Part shown: piece after piece, positions 35,125 through 46,933 of the stretch
Position numbering within the stretch: the first letter of the stretch is position 1
Layout: every line of letters starts with the position of its first letter
Source of the DNA: Chalciporus piperatus
Lineage: Eukaryota > Basidiomycota > Agaricomycetes > Boletales > Boletaceae
Length of the DNA stretch: 64,000 bases
NCBI GenBank assembly: GCA_038093975.1
Contig: JBBPTG010000113.1
Location: forward strand, 1-64,000
Direction: 5' to 3'
Notes under the pieces: generated by a model
What the model saw: the letters and a program-made list of their open reading frames with translations, nothing else
What the model was told of the DNA's origin: nothing
Databases searched by the model: none
Position numbers and translations under genes: made by a program

Positions 35125-35622
35125 CTATGATTTCCACCTGCGCAAAATGTCCTCGAGCTCGTTTCGTATGCCATTGGCTGGCAGATGAGATGGCACCATC
35201 CCGTTCACTTTGAGCTTCTCCACCGCTTGAAGCACCCAACTCTGGCAATTCCAATCTTCCCTTCCCCTGAAAACAGCAACCTGCTTCATCAGGACATCGA
35301 CTTCGGCCATTCTTTTGGGATTGATAGTGCTGAGGGGAAGACAACCTCTGTATTGCTCTGCGAGGATCTCCATGTATTCGTACTCCGTACGCGAGTAGGT
35401 GAAGGTGTCGATGTTCCCGATGGCTTGGTAGCATGTACCCCAGTGATCTTCCAGGTCTGCATACTCTCTGCCAGAACTACTTTTGAGCAGAGACTCTGGG
35501 GTTGCATCTGCGATGAGGAAGAGGGCCCAGTGTAGGGGCATTCGCTCGCCATCTATGCCACGGCCGCGCCAATATTGTGCGATGCAGATAGTGAGTGAGT
35601 TGGAACTGATTTGGTCTGTCAT
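35125..35622 (-). CDS. Small uncharacterised Agaricomycete-type protein
   Basis: A single open frame of 165 residues starts MTDQISSNSLTICIAQYWRG. It has PLHWALFLIADAT near the start, YQAIGNIDTFTYSR in the middle and DWNCQSWVLQAVEKL near residue 130. The HWAL...WNCQ.WV pattern is one I recall from a family of small uncharacterised proteins expanded in mushroom-forming fungi (possibly the DUF6914-like group; I cannot verify). His, Cys and Asp/Asn positions are reminiscent of a papain-like fold, but that is speculation. No signal peptide. Confidence 0.55.
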   Translation of the reverse strand: MTDQISSNSLTICIAQYWRGRGIDGERMPLHWALFLIADATPESLLKSSSGREYADLEDHWGTCYQAIGNIDTFTYSRTEYEYMEILAEQYRGCLPLSTINPKRMAEVDVLMKQVAVFRGREDWNCQSWVLQAVEKLKVNGMVPSHLPANGIRNELEDILRRWKS

Positions 35623-35870
35623 GATTGAAATGGTAATGGGGCCGTGTCTACGACAATATACCTGGAAATGATACTGTACAGCTCAAAGCGAATTGGACAA
35701 AGCAAGGTGTGGAGGTCGCCGTTGTGAGCCTGATCGTACAGTGGCTGATTTCCCGCGCCACCGCTTCGCCATCCCGGCGGCAGAACGGCTTACGGTTTAG
35801 TAGTCCCCCCTTTGGTTTTCAACCACTTCACAACCTGGTTCAAGTTCACATCGCACCAGGTAAAACATAG

Positions 35871-37956
35871 ATGACTCTCTTCGTACCTCTCGACCAGAAC
35901 CAGTCTCCCCCATCATCACCCTCCTTCCTGGTACACGCTGACGATGTCGAGAGCCATTTAAGAAAGGTGCTGAGAACAATCATCAAGGCCAGGCGGTTGG
36001 TAGTCGTATGTGGTGCGTGCCCCTCCTCGCTGATAAAAAAACGGAAACGTTCGGAACGCTGTTTCTGAGGCCGCGTCACATCTCAGGCGCCGGCATTTCT
36101 GTCCAAGCAGGGATACCTGACTTCCGATCATCAACTGGCCTCTTCCAGACCCTAAAGCGGGACAATCCCAAAGAGGCTCTCACGTCAGGAAAAGATCTGT
36201 TTGATGCATCCGTATTCAATGTGAGCTTCTCAACCCATCATATTCATCCCTCCGATCTCGCTGGGCGTATGCTCCTGTGCCCGGGCGACTACTTTGGGGC
36301 CACCCTATGTTGATTCGATCGCCACGGTTTCATCATCTCCTTGTGCCCAAGCAGCGGGGAACAGGTGCTTACAACAACTCCCACAGTCAGAGCACACAAC
36401 CTCGCTATTCTGTCAAATGATTGCTCAGTTGTCCGAGTTATCGCAAGCGGCGACCCCTACTCCCTTTCACCAGCTTCTTCGTGTCCTCGACGACCGTGGC
36501 GGGCTCTTGCGGGTGTATACGCAGAACATCGATGCGATAGAATCAAAATCCGGTCTCTCGTTCGGCGTCCCAGAGTTCGAAGACAAGCGTTACAAGCCTC
36601 GATCAAGAGCTAAAGCGTCCCCTGCCGCTTGTCCCTCGGATCCCGGTCCATCTACAAGCTCAACTCCAATGCAGCCTCCTAATTCGCAGGCAAGTTTACG
36701 TTTGCCTTCACCTGCAGTGGAGGTGCCTCGATGTATCCCTCTTCACGGCACGCTCCAAACGCTCCACTGTCAAACATGCATACACACGTTCCCGCTTGAG
36801 GATCACATCGATTCATTGACATCAGGAACGCCACCCTACTGCCCGCAATGCACACAAATGGAGGAGACTCGCCAGCTGGTCGGCAAGCGTGCTCGCGGCG
36901 TGGGCAAGCTCCGCCCTAGCGTGGTCCTTTACAATGAACTACACAAGGACGGAGAGGGTGTTGGGGAGGTTGTTAGGAGGGATCTTGTTGGAAGTTCAAA
37001 GGGAAAAGGTCGCAGTGGAGCGGACGTCCTCTTGGTGGTTGGCACCAGTTTGAGAGTTCCAGGAACGAAACGCATCGTGCGCGAGTTTTCAAAGGCTGTA
37101 CGGTCCCGCGGCTCCAGTTCAAGCAACGATCACCCCGATCCCACGGCCCCAGTCCCGTCTCCGTCACCCCGTCGTTCCTTGCAATCAAAAGATGGGATTC
37201 CTCCTATGAAATCGATATATATCAATCTCGACTTCCCGGTTCCTACTCGCGAATGGGAAGGAGTATTCGATGCGTGGGTACAGGGTGACGCACAGGGCCT
37301 TGCGCAGATGTTAATGGAGGAAATTGCAAAAGACGTCGCAGCGAAGGAGGCCGTGCTTGAAAGGAAGCGGAAACGCGAGGAGGAAGCAGCACTAGCCGAG
37401 CAAGGTGTGGTAACGGACCAAGCACCACCTTCGAATAAACGCAAAACTGCACACCAGAAGTCTGGTAACCCAAGCACCACCTTCGAATAAACGCAAAACT
37501 GCACACCAGAAGTCTGCCAAACCTCCCTCTTCTCGAAAGCGAAAACCCTCGGACGGGACACCCAGTGCTCCTCGGATACCTCGTAGCAACAAAAAATCTA
37601 CGAAGTCAACCCCAAGTAAAGATGTGACCACGTCTGCTTCGAAGTCTGCACCTTCAGAGAAGGTCTTCATCCGTATCCCGAGCAGACGTATGATCCCCGA
37701 GGTCGTTATTCCGGCCCCCTCCCCTTTGAATGTCCTCATCAAAGAACCGCAAGGTTTTCCGAGCACTCCCCCTACTTCGCAACTCAAACCGAGGAAGTTC
37801 TCCTCTGTGAGTCAGAAGCATGACCACGATCGGTATCCTGCTTCTGACAAGACGGAGAGCGATCTGACTGGTGACAGTGATCTGTCCGACGTTGATTCCG
37901 ATGTGGAAGTCGCAGATGAGCTTCCCACCACTGCTCTTTTTTCTTATCCTCCGTAA
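35871..37956 (+). CDS. Sirtuin, NAD-dependent deacetylase of the Hst3/Hst4 type
   Basis: The start MTLFVPLDQNQSPPSSPSFL leads to LVVVCGAGISVQAGIPDFRS (NAD-binding GAG...PDFR, split by a 73-nt intron), then TPFHQLLRVLDD, YTQNIDAIESKSGL (TQNID), PLHGTLQTLHC with the catalytic His, Zn ligands CQTC and CPQC, and VLLVVGTSLRVPG (GTSL). A low-complexity insert lies between NID and the catalytic His, as in Hst3/Hst4 proteins that deacetylate histone H3 K56. The C-terminal tail is basic (PSSRKRKPSDGTPSAP). A 47-bp duplication near 37420-37516 shifts the frame and would end the protein at 37490 unless removed by splicing; the downstream frame remains open to 37956. Confidence 0.82.
37418..37516 (+). 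repeat. 47-bp direct repeat, period 52, in the sirtuin tail
   Basis: 37418-37464 (CCAAGCACCACCTTCGAATA...) is repeated exactly at 37470-37516, with GTAAC between. The period of 52 is not a multiple of three. Reading through puts a TAA in frame within the second copy. Confidence 0.9.
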
Positions 37957-38226
37957 CCGTAATGTGGCGCTTCACTTTCACTGGCATGGATTGGATTGCA
38001 GTCTCTTTGCATTTTCAAAACAGAACGTGTCGTCTATCCTTATTCTATTTATCATTAAGTGGTTTAAAATACACACTGCGGCCGCGCATGCATTACTTAC
38101 CGGGAAGAAGTCGCATGAAGGGACCAGCAAGTGTTTGTAGTCAGTGGAGAACCTGAAAGTTCGCACGGTGGTACGCGTACATGTCATCGCTCTCGACACT
38201 ACACTCAAACTACATTACACCAAGCC

Positions 38227-38664
38227 ATGTCGTCCTCAGCAAGCACATCTAAGCCCACTGAGAGCTCCGCAAAGGCACCCGAGAAACCAAAGTCTGAAGA
38301 CGTTCCACACCTGGGTGTTCTAGAGGAGGACGATGAGTTCGAGGAATTCGAATGTGCAGGTGCGGCCCGCGTTACGCGTCGATCCTTTTTTTGGCTGAAG
38401 ATGAGAGCGTAGATTGGGATGACTCCCAGACGGACTTGGCACACCTGAACGGTGCCGCGCCTGGCGCCGCTAACTCGGGCGGTGATAAGCTCTGGGAGGA
38501 TAATTGGGATGACGATGACATCGAGGACGAGTTTAGCGTGCAGCTACGGTGAGTCAGTGTGGCAAAACGCGCATATAGTTTGGGAGGTATCTGATCTTGA
38601 CTTGATCTCTAGGAATGAGCTTGCAAAAACAGCGAAAGGGGGCTCGGATGCCATGCAGCACTGA
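38227..38664 (+). CDS. sem1: 26S proteasome complex subunit SEM1/DSS1
   Basis: Three exons encode about 110 residues starting MSSSASTSKPTESSAKAPEK. The characteristic acidic motifs are LGVLEEDDEFEEFE and, further on, DESVDWDDSQTDLAHLNG and LWEDNWDDDDIEDEFSVQLR, the DSS1 signature that contacts the proteasome lid, BRCA2-like and TREX-2 partners. It ends RNELAKTAKGGSDAMQH. The linker between the two acidic halves is longer than in the 70-90 residue yeast and human proteins. The first donor is ambiguous: GTGCAG and GTGCGG six bases apart would both keep the frame. Confidence 0.88.
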
Positions 38665-38837
38665 TCTCATGGTTAACGATCACTTCACACTCAATCTTGT
38701 AACACCATGAATCGCACTGTTGACCTCACGCTATGCAACGGAAAGATGGGATGGATCTTAGGCACCGAATGAATGTGGTATACTGTCCCTGCGCTCTATC
38801 GCGTTCCTGGTATAATTGTCTGTCTATCCGGGGCATA

Positions 38838-40585
38838 TCACTCCTTCTCGTCCCTCAAATCAGGCAGACGTCGGGACAACACGACTAAAATCGTGGTAAG
38901 TACTGCCAGTCCGACATAGACCAAGTTGCCGCCAAGCACATTGTATTCCTTGGAAAACGCGAACAGCGACGTGGTCAATGCTGGGCCGATGGCACGCGCG
39001 ATTGACGCCAGGGTCTGGCTGAGCCCGTTTGTCGTACCCAGCGATTGCTTGTTGGGGGCCGCTCTCGTGGTGAATATGAAGATAACAGCTACATCATCGA
39101 GGTAAGTTAATGTCTCGAGAAGAACTGATCGACGCACTGTATGACAAGTCCATTAGGACCATCAACGTGAGCTGGACTACGAGAAGGAACCAGATCACAG
39201 GTCCGACTTTTCCTTGTGTCGTGACTACAGCACTCATGACAGGGAAAAGGAGAATCAGAGGGTAATAAAAGAGGATAGACCAACAAAAGAGATTTTTAGC
39301 TCCAATCTTTTCTATGAGCTTTGTGGCGAATAATGCCTGCACGAGACCGTCGACTATCCCGAAAATTGCCAAGAACGTTCCGATAATCGACGGGGGGAAT
39401 CCAAGACCACCGATTGCGATGGGTGACGAGTAAAACAAAGGGAGAAGAGCGAAAATGCCGATTTCTACGAGTGCTAGTGTTCCATAGTTGGCGATTGGTA
39501 TCATCACGGAGGAAGTTTTTAAGAGGGTCGAAATTGGAAACGGCCGCGTGTCGGCGGCAAGTTCATTTTCAGTAGCGGGTTCTTCCACTTGGGTGTGTTT
39601 TTTGCCTGTCTTTGTGGGCAAGGACTAGCAGCCGAGAATGAGCTCCTGGCACGCCCAAAACCAACATGAAAGATCTTACCTCTTTCATGAAAATTAGACA
39701 AACCAAAGAGGTTAACAATGCAAAGGATCCTGACACTGCACACGGTAGGAAGTATGGGTACTTGGCCCAGATTTCACCCTGAAAGATTTCAGGCCATTGA
39801 TCTTGGGGCTTAGCAAGCGCTCCCCCATACAGTGGACTAAAACATGGGTCAATCTCTCTCAAGTTCAATGTACCAGTGGGACTCCCAAGACGCACGCAAT
39901 GGTAGCTCCAACGCAGAATATTGCAGGCATGATGGCAAACACCTGAGCCATGTTGGTAGGATCGGTAATGTCACCGAGCATACTCTTCATCACGCCGACG
40001 TTACCATTTAGAGCGCCAGCGATACATCGACTTGTATACCGTGTCAGCTTGAAAGAACCCAACCGTAAGAGGGACTTTACCTGATTATCAGCGTGCCCAG
40101 CGTTCTCGATACTCCGAACGCAAAGTTGGAGATGCTCAAGCCAAGAAGGCCAATCAGTATGACAGGCTTGCGGCCAATGAAATCAGACAGACGGCTCCAT
40201 TGCAAGACGGTCGTGGCCTGTGTGACAAAGAAGAGGGATTCCTGGTGAAAGATAGGTATCACGATGCTTCTCGAAATGCTACCGCACCTACTATGAGTCC
40301 TGCATAATAACCAATCTTGCGGTCGTCTCCTCCGGTGATACCGAGTTCGCCGATTAGCTTTTGAAGGAGGGCACGCGCATGATGTGAGTTTAGGACAGCT
40401 GGAGACGTTACGTAGAAATAGTGTTGACTCACCTGATTGATGAAAGGGAATATGTATGCAGACGACATAGGTTCTGCGATCAATGCAAGGAAGACGATGT
40501 TGACCTGACTCCATGGCAAAGGAGTCTTGGCTTTGCCTTGGAGCAGAGGAGTCTCCTCGTTGGGACGTTCGTCATAATCTGCCAT
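38838..40585 (-). CDS. MFS transporter, DHA1/ZIFL-like (copy 2)
   Basis: The start is ATG at 40585, MADYDERPNEETPLLQGKAK, followed by LPWSQVNIVFLALIAEPMSS, ESLFFVTQATTVLQWSRLSD with IGRKPVILIG, CIAGALNGNVGVMKSMLGD, PLYGGALAKPQDQWPEIFQG and LDLSY/AVIFIFTTRAAPNK-type helices, ending RRLPDLRDEKE. Exon boundaries match copy 1 at 7228-8969, which lies inverted about 30 kb away. Protein similarity is high throughout; most introns have diverged but one is nearly identical (see findings). The N-terminal ETPLLQ and motif A are intact, so it is probably functional. Substrate unknown. Confidence 0.88.
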
Positions 40586-41367
40586 GAGAGTATCGCGTGG
40601 CAAATTGTCGAAGGTTTACTCAAGGTTTACTTGCAAAACAAGTTTAAACTGTACTGACTACAAAACGAGTCAGACCTGTCTTGTTCCGGTGGAGTCACAC
40701 CTGGTGACTCGGAGGTCCTGATTGCAAGTACTTGTTTTGGAGATGTTGAACCAGGAGTCCAGGACCGACAGAACATTTCCAGGTCCATATCGTAGTGGTA
40801 GTACCTATGTCAGATCACACAGACAAAATCACGAAGGGCAACTCATTGACGGTCAGGATACGGAGCAAACAGTGAGATGAAGGCAACAACAGTCAACACA
40901 ATGGAGGGAGAGGAGAGCTGTGGAGCAACAGAATACAAGCTTTGAAAAAGGGGTTTCGTCGCTGACAAAGACGGTAATCCGGACCGACATCCCATCAGTG
41001 GACGCACAATTTTGAAAGTGAGACCTGGACCACTTTCGGGTCCAGGAATATCGTAATTCAAAGTCTCAGCGCTGACAGTTTTGGCCACATGCTTCGAAAG
41101 CCGCGTGGTAGATCAGCTCTTTTAAGGACCAAAACCGGGTTTTGCCATGTAAAGGGCACGCCAAGAAAGGTGGAGGAGTCTATGACAAGTCTATGACATA
41201 GTGAGAGACAGCGAGTGAACAACGTACAACGACGATTATATACTCGGTGGGTACGACAAAGGGCAGACTGAGAGAGTATTATAACCAGGTATGTAGAGGG
41301 ATAACGAGGGGCGACGACATAGGTTCCAACAGAAAGTATGAAATAAAATATGGTATCAACGGAGTGA
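40586..41367. other. Intergenic region
   Basis: Holds the upstream region of MFS copy 2 (with a short direct repeat, AGTAAACCTT twice on the minus strand near 40610-40630) and the 3' flank of the next transporter. A partial palindrome GTCACACCTGGTGAC lies near 40694. No gene is supported. Confidence 0.4.
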
Positions 41368-43891
41368 TCAAGCCGCTTCCTTGACTTCTTTTTTCTCCTC
41401 CTGCGAGAAAGTAGAAGAATCATCTTCACCCAAGCCCATCAACGAAGTGTCGAATCCATTTTCTTCGAGGTACGCGCGGAACTGTGGGAGTAATGTCAGG
41501 ATAGATTCCGAGAGGGTGAACTCCGATCCAGGACGTACTGCTTCATCTTCCGCCTTCATACCATCGTGCGAGAGGGGCTTCACGAGGAAGAAAATGGCCA
41601 CGGCACTGACGATGGCAAGACCGCTAGCAATCCAGAAGGGACCCGTGGTAGCTTTGACCGTGTCTCCGCCGAAATCTAGAAAGAGGGGTAAGTTTCAGGA
41701 TTCGGGGATGGCAAGGTACGTACCAACGATGATCTGTTTGAAGGCTAGGGTATGATCAGCCAGTAATCCCCGCAGCTACTGTGTATCAAATTCCACGTAC
41801 AATAGGTGCCAACAAACGCGCCGATTTTTCCAACAGCGGCAGCGAAGCCATAGTAGTGGCCACGGAAGGCAGTGGGACCGCTCTTGCTCGCAAGGATACC
41901 GAGGCAGTTCCCAGGACCTGTCTTCTATGAGGAAAGTCCGAGTGCATTTACGAGGTGGCTCACCGAACTCTCCGAAACTCAAGAAAATACCATAGACGAC
42001 CTGTGATTCGGGAATCTATTAAACATCATATCTTCTCAGCGTACCATAACTTACTGCGAACGCGGCAATGTTTTGGGCGAGGCGAGTGAACAAACCACTC
42101 ATGATGAAACCAATGAGGGCTTGTAAAAGCAAACCAGTGATCTACAGGAGGGTCAAGTTGTGCACGTTCGCCGAGCAGGCAGCTTACCATTGTCCACTTG
42201 GGGCCCAAGTAGTCGACGACGAAGGCACCGATGACCGTTCCTATCATTATGGTCAATGCGCTAAAAGTCGTTATTGATAAAGCAAAGCAAACCTGGGATG
42301 TAGAACAGGCTGGAAAAGGGAAATCAGTTGCGGATTACAAAGAACAGTCCGGAGACTCACTTAATGACAACGCTCCACCCGAACACAACGCTCAGAGAAG
42401 TGGAGTTTCCAACGACGCTGTCAAGTGTTATGTCAGGTGTTCGTACATTCAAGTGCGGGGAAGGACTTACACGTTGGTGATTGTAGAAGAGTAGAGTCCG
42501 AACTGAATGCAGAATCAGAATCCTTTTCCAAAGGGAAAGCATGAATGATCTCACAGGATACCTGTGTACGTGTGATCAGAATCGCATCAAGTAACTGAAC
42601 CAAATGCACGTACGTGATGAAGTCATAGATGAACCTACATTGCCCAAATTGTCAGAAGTTTCCAGGAAGTACCATTTATTAACTTACCAAGAGAGGGAGA
42701 TACCAAGCAGTCCTTTCCAATAGCGCTTGATGACCAACCAGTAGGGAATCTTAACTCTTTTCATTGAGTTCTTCTTGAAACTCGGTGGCTCTTCCATACG
42801 CAGACGCCAAAGGAATACGGCAAGGGCGGGCACAACACCCAATCCAAGAGAAAGGCGCCATACTGCGCGGAGATGTTTATCTCCAAAGCTATTGATGATA
42901 CTTCAGCTTGAGCTCTAGTGCATATGCGCGAAAAACCTCACATCCAGTATAAAACGAGAGGCACAAATGCGCCGACCACAAAGCCAAAGTCGATCATCGT
43001 GTCTAAAAATCATTGCTCAGATTGATGGACGACCCGGAGCGACCAAGTACAAACTTGTTGCAAGTGCCAACCACCGGTGTTGAGCATTCTTTGCGATACC
43101 CTCTTCTTCGGTTTGCTCTGATGCAGAAACCGAACCACAGGGGTACTCTGCACCAACGCCAATACCAAGCATGAAACTTTCAAGCGTGATAAGCTCATAG
43201 TCAAGCGAAGAAGGCGGTGAAGGCTCTATTTACCGGCAGAAACAGAGCATACCGATCAATCCGCTGAGGCTGCCGTTTGCACCCGAAGAAGCAGCAGACA
43301 ACCCGGCGAAAAGAGCGACAATACCCGTTGCGATCATCTAGCCATCTTGTGAACCCAGTGCGAATGCGATTCCTTGGGGTGACTCTCACCATTCCGGCTT
43401 TGCGACTGATCTTGTCGGATATCCAGCCAAAGATCAACATACCCACGACCATACCTGAGAGGAGTTAGCGAACATTGTCAGCGCTGAGAAACCAGGTCAA
43501 CTGACCAACAAAGCTAACACTGGAGATAATCTGGCTGTAGTTAGTGGAAGCCAGAGCATCAGCGCCGTAGATGCGACCCAGGACTATCAACATAATGAGG
43601 AGGGAGCGGCCTGATCAAGGAATGTTCCTTACGTGTAGCAACTGTGGTTGTGCCATTTAGAGAACGAAATCTATCATGATGAAGAAGGAATGGACATACC
43701 CATTCCAATGACGTTGTTAGAGTACCCTGTTGTAAAGTTGCATCAATACACGCAACGATAAGTCTCGTTAGATAGCTACCATCAGAAAACAGGGCGGTAC
43801 CGCAACTGCTCGAGCATATTAGAGGAGCCATCGTTGACACAGAGGGGAGAAGACTCACGCAAAAATAAGTGAAATCCTCGAAAGACCCATC
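41368..43891 (-). CDS. MFS transporter of the Git1/phosphate-carboxylate type
   Basis: ATG at 43891 ([11 protein letters not shown]) joins [17 protein letters not shown], the TM1 segment of glycerophosphodiester/phosphate-type MFS proteins. Then come [20 protein letters not shown] (motif A), [17 protein letters not shown] (TM4/TM5 loop), [76 protein letters not shown] and [20 protein letters not shown]. Twelve helices are expected over more than ten exons. The C-terminal tail ends [18 protein letters not shown]. Yeast Git1 and relatives import glycerophosphoinositol or phosphate with protons; the exact substrate is unclear. Confidence 0.82.
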
Positions 43892-44008
43892 TTGAGTGAG
43901 ATGGATTGAGGGGGGATAGAAAGTTAAGGTCTAAGGGCGCTTAGACGGAGTTTGCATCTTTATAAACTTCTTTGCTTCTATCCGGGACAAGACATGCCCG
44001 AAGCTTCC

Positions 44009-44295
44009 TCATGGGAGTGAACTTCGCCAAGAATAACTGATACCGCGTTGATAATTGATTGGCCCAAGAGCACAAAACGTTTGCGTCGCTGTCTTCAGAC
44101 GCCGACTGACAAGTCCCGACTTGATGGCATTCCCTGCTCCACTGGTAGTTAAGTAGTTGATGGTGATCATGCCAGGCACGCAGACCCCCAGGTTGGTGTA
44201 GCTCTGTGTAAGTAGCTTCATAGGCTACGAAGCCCGAGACTCACAAAGATAGCAAAAGCTGCGAATACTTTAATGGACTGCAATATTGAATACAT
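44009..44295 (-). CDS. Possible small secreted or membrane protein
   Basis: ATG at 44295 opens MYSILQSIKVFAAFAIF, a signal-like hydrophobic stretch. A GT...AG intron (GTGAGTC...TTACACAG) would join SYTNLGVCVPGMITINYLTT and run to TGA at 44009. The product is about 75-80 residues with two cysteines. No family is recognised and chance is possible. Confidence 0.2.
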
Positions 44296-45370
44296 TGCCT
44301 CGAGGTGGTCAACAGTCGCGATCGGCGATTCTCCACAACGCGACTCGGATACTTACCATTTACTTACTACTACTCTCTGTCATCGCGTAGTATGCGGGTA
44401 GACAACTCTAACATCAAAAAAACGAACATTTCCACGTTTCTCGGCAGGCAAATGGTAGTCTCCAGTAGCCGACCCAATAACTCGCGATCGCTAGCGCAAT
44501 GCATAAGTACATGATCTTACATTTGATGGATCAGCCTGTCGCTGGTTTCGTTGCTAAGTATGCACTAGTTACTTACCGACGAATCGGCGACGATGTCAGG
44601 CTGCCCGCACGTGAAATCGTATCTCCGCGCCGACACACGCTCGTCGCTCAAGGCAGTTCCAATTAGAACATGCCTCTGATATCTGGAGCTAGAGAGGTAA
44701 GTCCAGGAGGAGCATAACGGATTTTTGGAACACAGTCAGCAGTGTATGATTTCTTCCCTAAATTTCTTGACTGTGCTGCAAGTGGTTTTCGTGTCACACG
44801 AGTTGGTTGACATGTACATGACGACACCAGTCAGTTACTGTGCCCCACCGCTCACCAATTCTACTTTTCTTGCAGTCATGTCTGACAATGGCCTCAACCC
44901 TAGCAGTGACCTTGCCACCCACACTGCCAGTGCGCAGAGTACAAACCGCCTCAGGATGTGCACGCGGAGCGGAAATCTAGCCCATAGACGTGAATGCAGC
45001 GGAGGAAGACTCTGCGGCTGCACGCAGTGAAACGACAGGTCAAGTGAGCCAGGATATGTGACGTTTTAGATGCCTTTCATTGACAGGGTTACACTATGTT
45101 GCGCGCAGGAGAAGTCGAGGAGCTCATAGCAGGCACCACCGAGGAAGAAAGGAGCAAGTCGGGGACTGCGAGACGAATAATAGTCGAAGGAAACAAAGGG
45201 AGTCCGAATGAGACAGGGGTATTGTGATTTCCCACGGGCCAAGTGGATCACGATCAGCAGGCCTGGATAGTATGTGCATGATGCATCAGCTTGCTGCTGC
45301 TTGATGGCATTGTCAACGTTCACCAACTACCAACTGGACACTAAATACCCCATTAACTCTCATCCACTGA
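44296..45370. other. Intergenic region
   Basis: About 1.1 kb without a supported gene. Overlapping short frames on both strands between 44725 and 45330 have no splice logic or motifs. Confidence 0.35.
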
Positions 45371-46933
45371 ATGATGAATCCGCATATACCTGTTCCGAGG
45401 CCCGCAAGGCGCATTCGCGCCGCAGATAAAGCTCATTCAGCCCTGCCTCTCGAAGGAGCATCTTCGCCACCTTCAGGTTTGCAAGTGCCACTGAAGCGTG
45501 AACGGAGTCCATCTCCTCCGTTTGAAAGAAGACTCGTGACTTCTGGGACAAAGCGTTTCGCTCCCCTTCCTGCCAACTGCCGTCCGTCCTGTCCTGAATA
45601 CAGGCGGAATCGAGAGCATTGGGCTGCCCGGCATGTCAAAGAATTAGAGGCGCTGAGCCTCACTTTGGAGAGGAAAATGATTCGGTGAGTACATATTCTT
45701 TCTTCTCTGCCTTCGTCGCTGAGCTTCAGCACCATTAGAGATGATGGTCTTATCATTGACTGGTGCGCCGTCTCACTTCACTCTCATTGTTTTCTAATGT
45801 ACTTTCAGGAAGAGTTTGGTCCCTGTCTGGTCAGATTCGTTGAGACCAGGGACTTTGGACCTTGCGGCCGCCATTACACTGGCCCACCAGTCTAATGCAC
45901 AGCGGTCGCTCCCTCGCGTACGCAGAGAATCACCCTCCAAGCCTGTTACTGGGACCCCAACATCTGAGCGGGCTGCACCGACTGTGCCTGGTTCCGTGAA
46001 CATATGCGATTCCGACCCACCCACGAGAAAAAGGCAAAAACTGCCAGTTCCTCCACGTCCGTCATTGATTCGCCGGATGGTTCCTTCGCGATCAACCCCT
46101 CCTTCCGCTGTCGACTCGCGATCGAGCGACCACAGGTCTTCCTCTCCTTCCTCGAGAAAGCGAGGTCTCCCTGATGAAATGGAAGTTGTGAATGCTTCTC
46201 CTCCGCCGCCGTGTCGTCAAACACCAAATTCCGCAAGTCGGCCACCTGGCATAACCGATTCTTTGTCGACGCAACGTGCCCCACATTCATCATCTGTCTC
46301 AGAGTCTCGTGGGCAGGCCTGCGATCAGATGATCTCTCCACGCGCGTCTTCCGCGGCAGAAGAGGCGATGTCGGAAATGACTCTAGATTTTCTTCGTCGG
46401 TAAGCTGATGTAAGGCAATATCCTGGTCATAGCACCCTGATTCCTCGGGTCTATTGATAGATACGTCCAGACTTATGAAACTGACCGGGCAACTCTTGCT
46501 TCTGCGTATGCTAGAAATGCTTCCTTCGCGTATCGTGTCCACAGAATTGGACATGATCTGAACGGGAGCGCATCGTGCATACAACAGACCTGTGAGTTGT
46601 GCTGCACCTCACAGAAGATATTCATCTCAGATTGTTTGTGCAGGCTCTGCTCCCAAACGGACCCGTCTCGACATAATCACGGCTCTTCTAACTCTTCCAC
46701 CACTCCACTCCGCCTCGCCCCCAAGGTCTGCTGTTGCGCAGATCGACTACGATATGTTCTATCTTGGGGCGGGGCTTGGGACGTTTGTCGTCTGTCGCGG
46801 GATGATCTCCGGTAAAACAGTTGTGCACAATCTGGTTCTGCAGAAGAAAGAAGCAGATGCTGAGGATGCGGCCGTTGAGGGTGTCTGGCCGTTGGTTGCC
46901 ACAGCCCACCAGATTCTCGTCTTCGAATCTTGA
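45371..46933 (+). CDS. NTF2-like domain protein, Mex67/NXF-type, with disordered N-terminus
   Basis: The start MMNPHIPVPRPARRIRAADK leads into about 250 residues rich in Ser, Pro and Arg (RERSPSPPFERR, DPPTRKRQKLPVPPRPS). Spliced exons then give MSEMTLDFLRRYVQTYETDR, ATLASAYARNASFAYRV, RTRLDIITALLTLPPL, AQIDYDMFYLGAGLGTFVVC and EDAAVEGVWPLVATAHQILV. The FLRRY...YARNASF and final GVWPL elements resemble the NTF2-like domain of the mRNA exporter Mex67. The RNA-binding and leucine-rich-repeat regions of Mex67 are not seen upstream, so this is a separate NTF2-like protein or a shortened relative. Introns at about 45685-45810, 46400-46460 and 46590-46645 close in frame. Confidence 0.6.

Noticed and set aside
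45946..46584. 212-codon minus-strand frame opposite the NTF2-like gene
   Set aside because: No recognisable content; the plus strand has spliced exons with a domain match.
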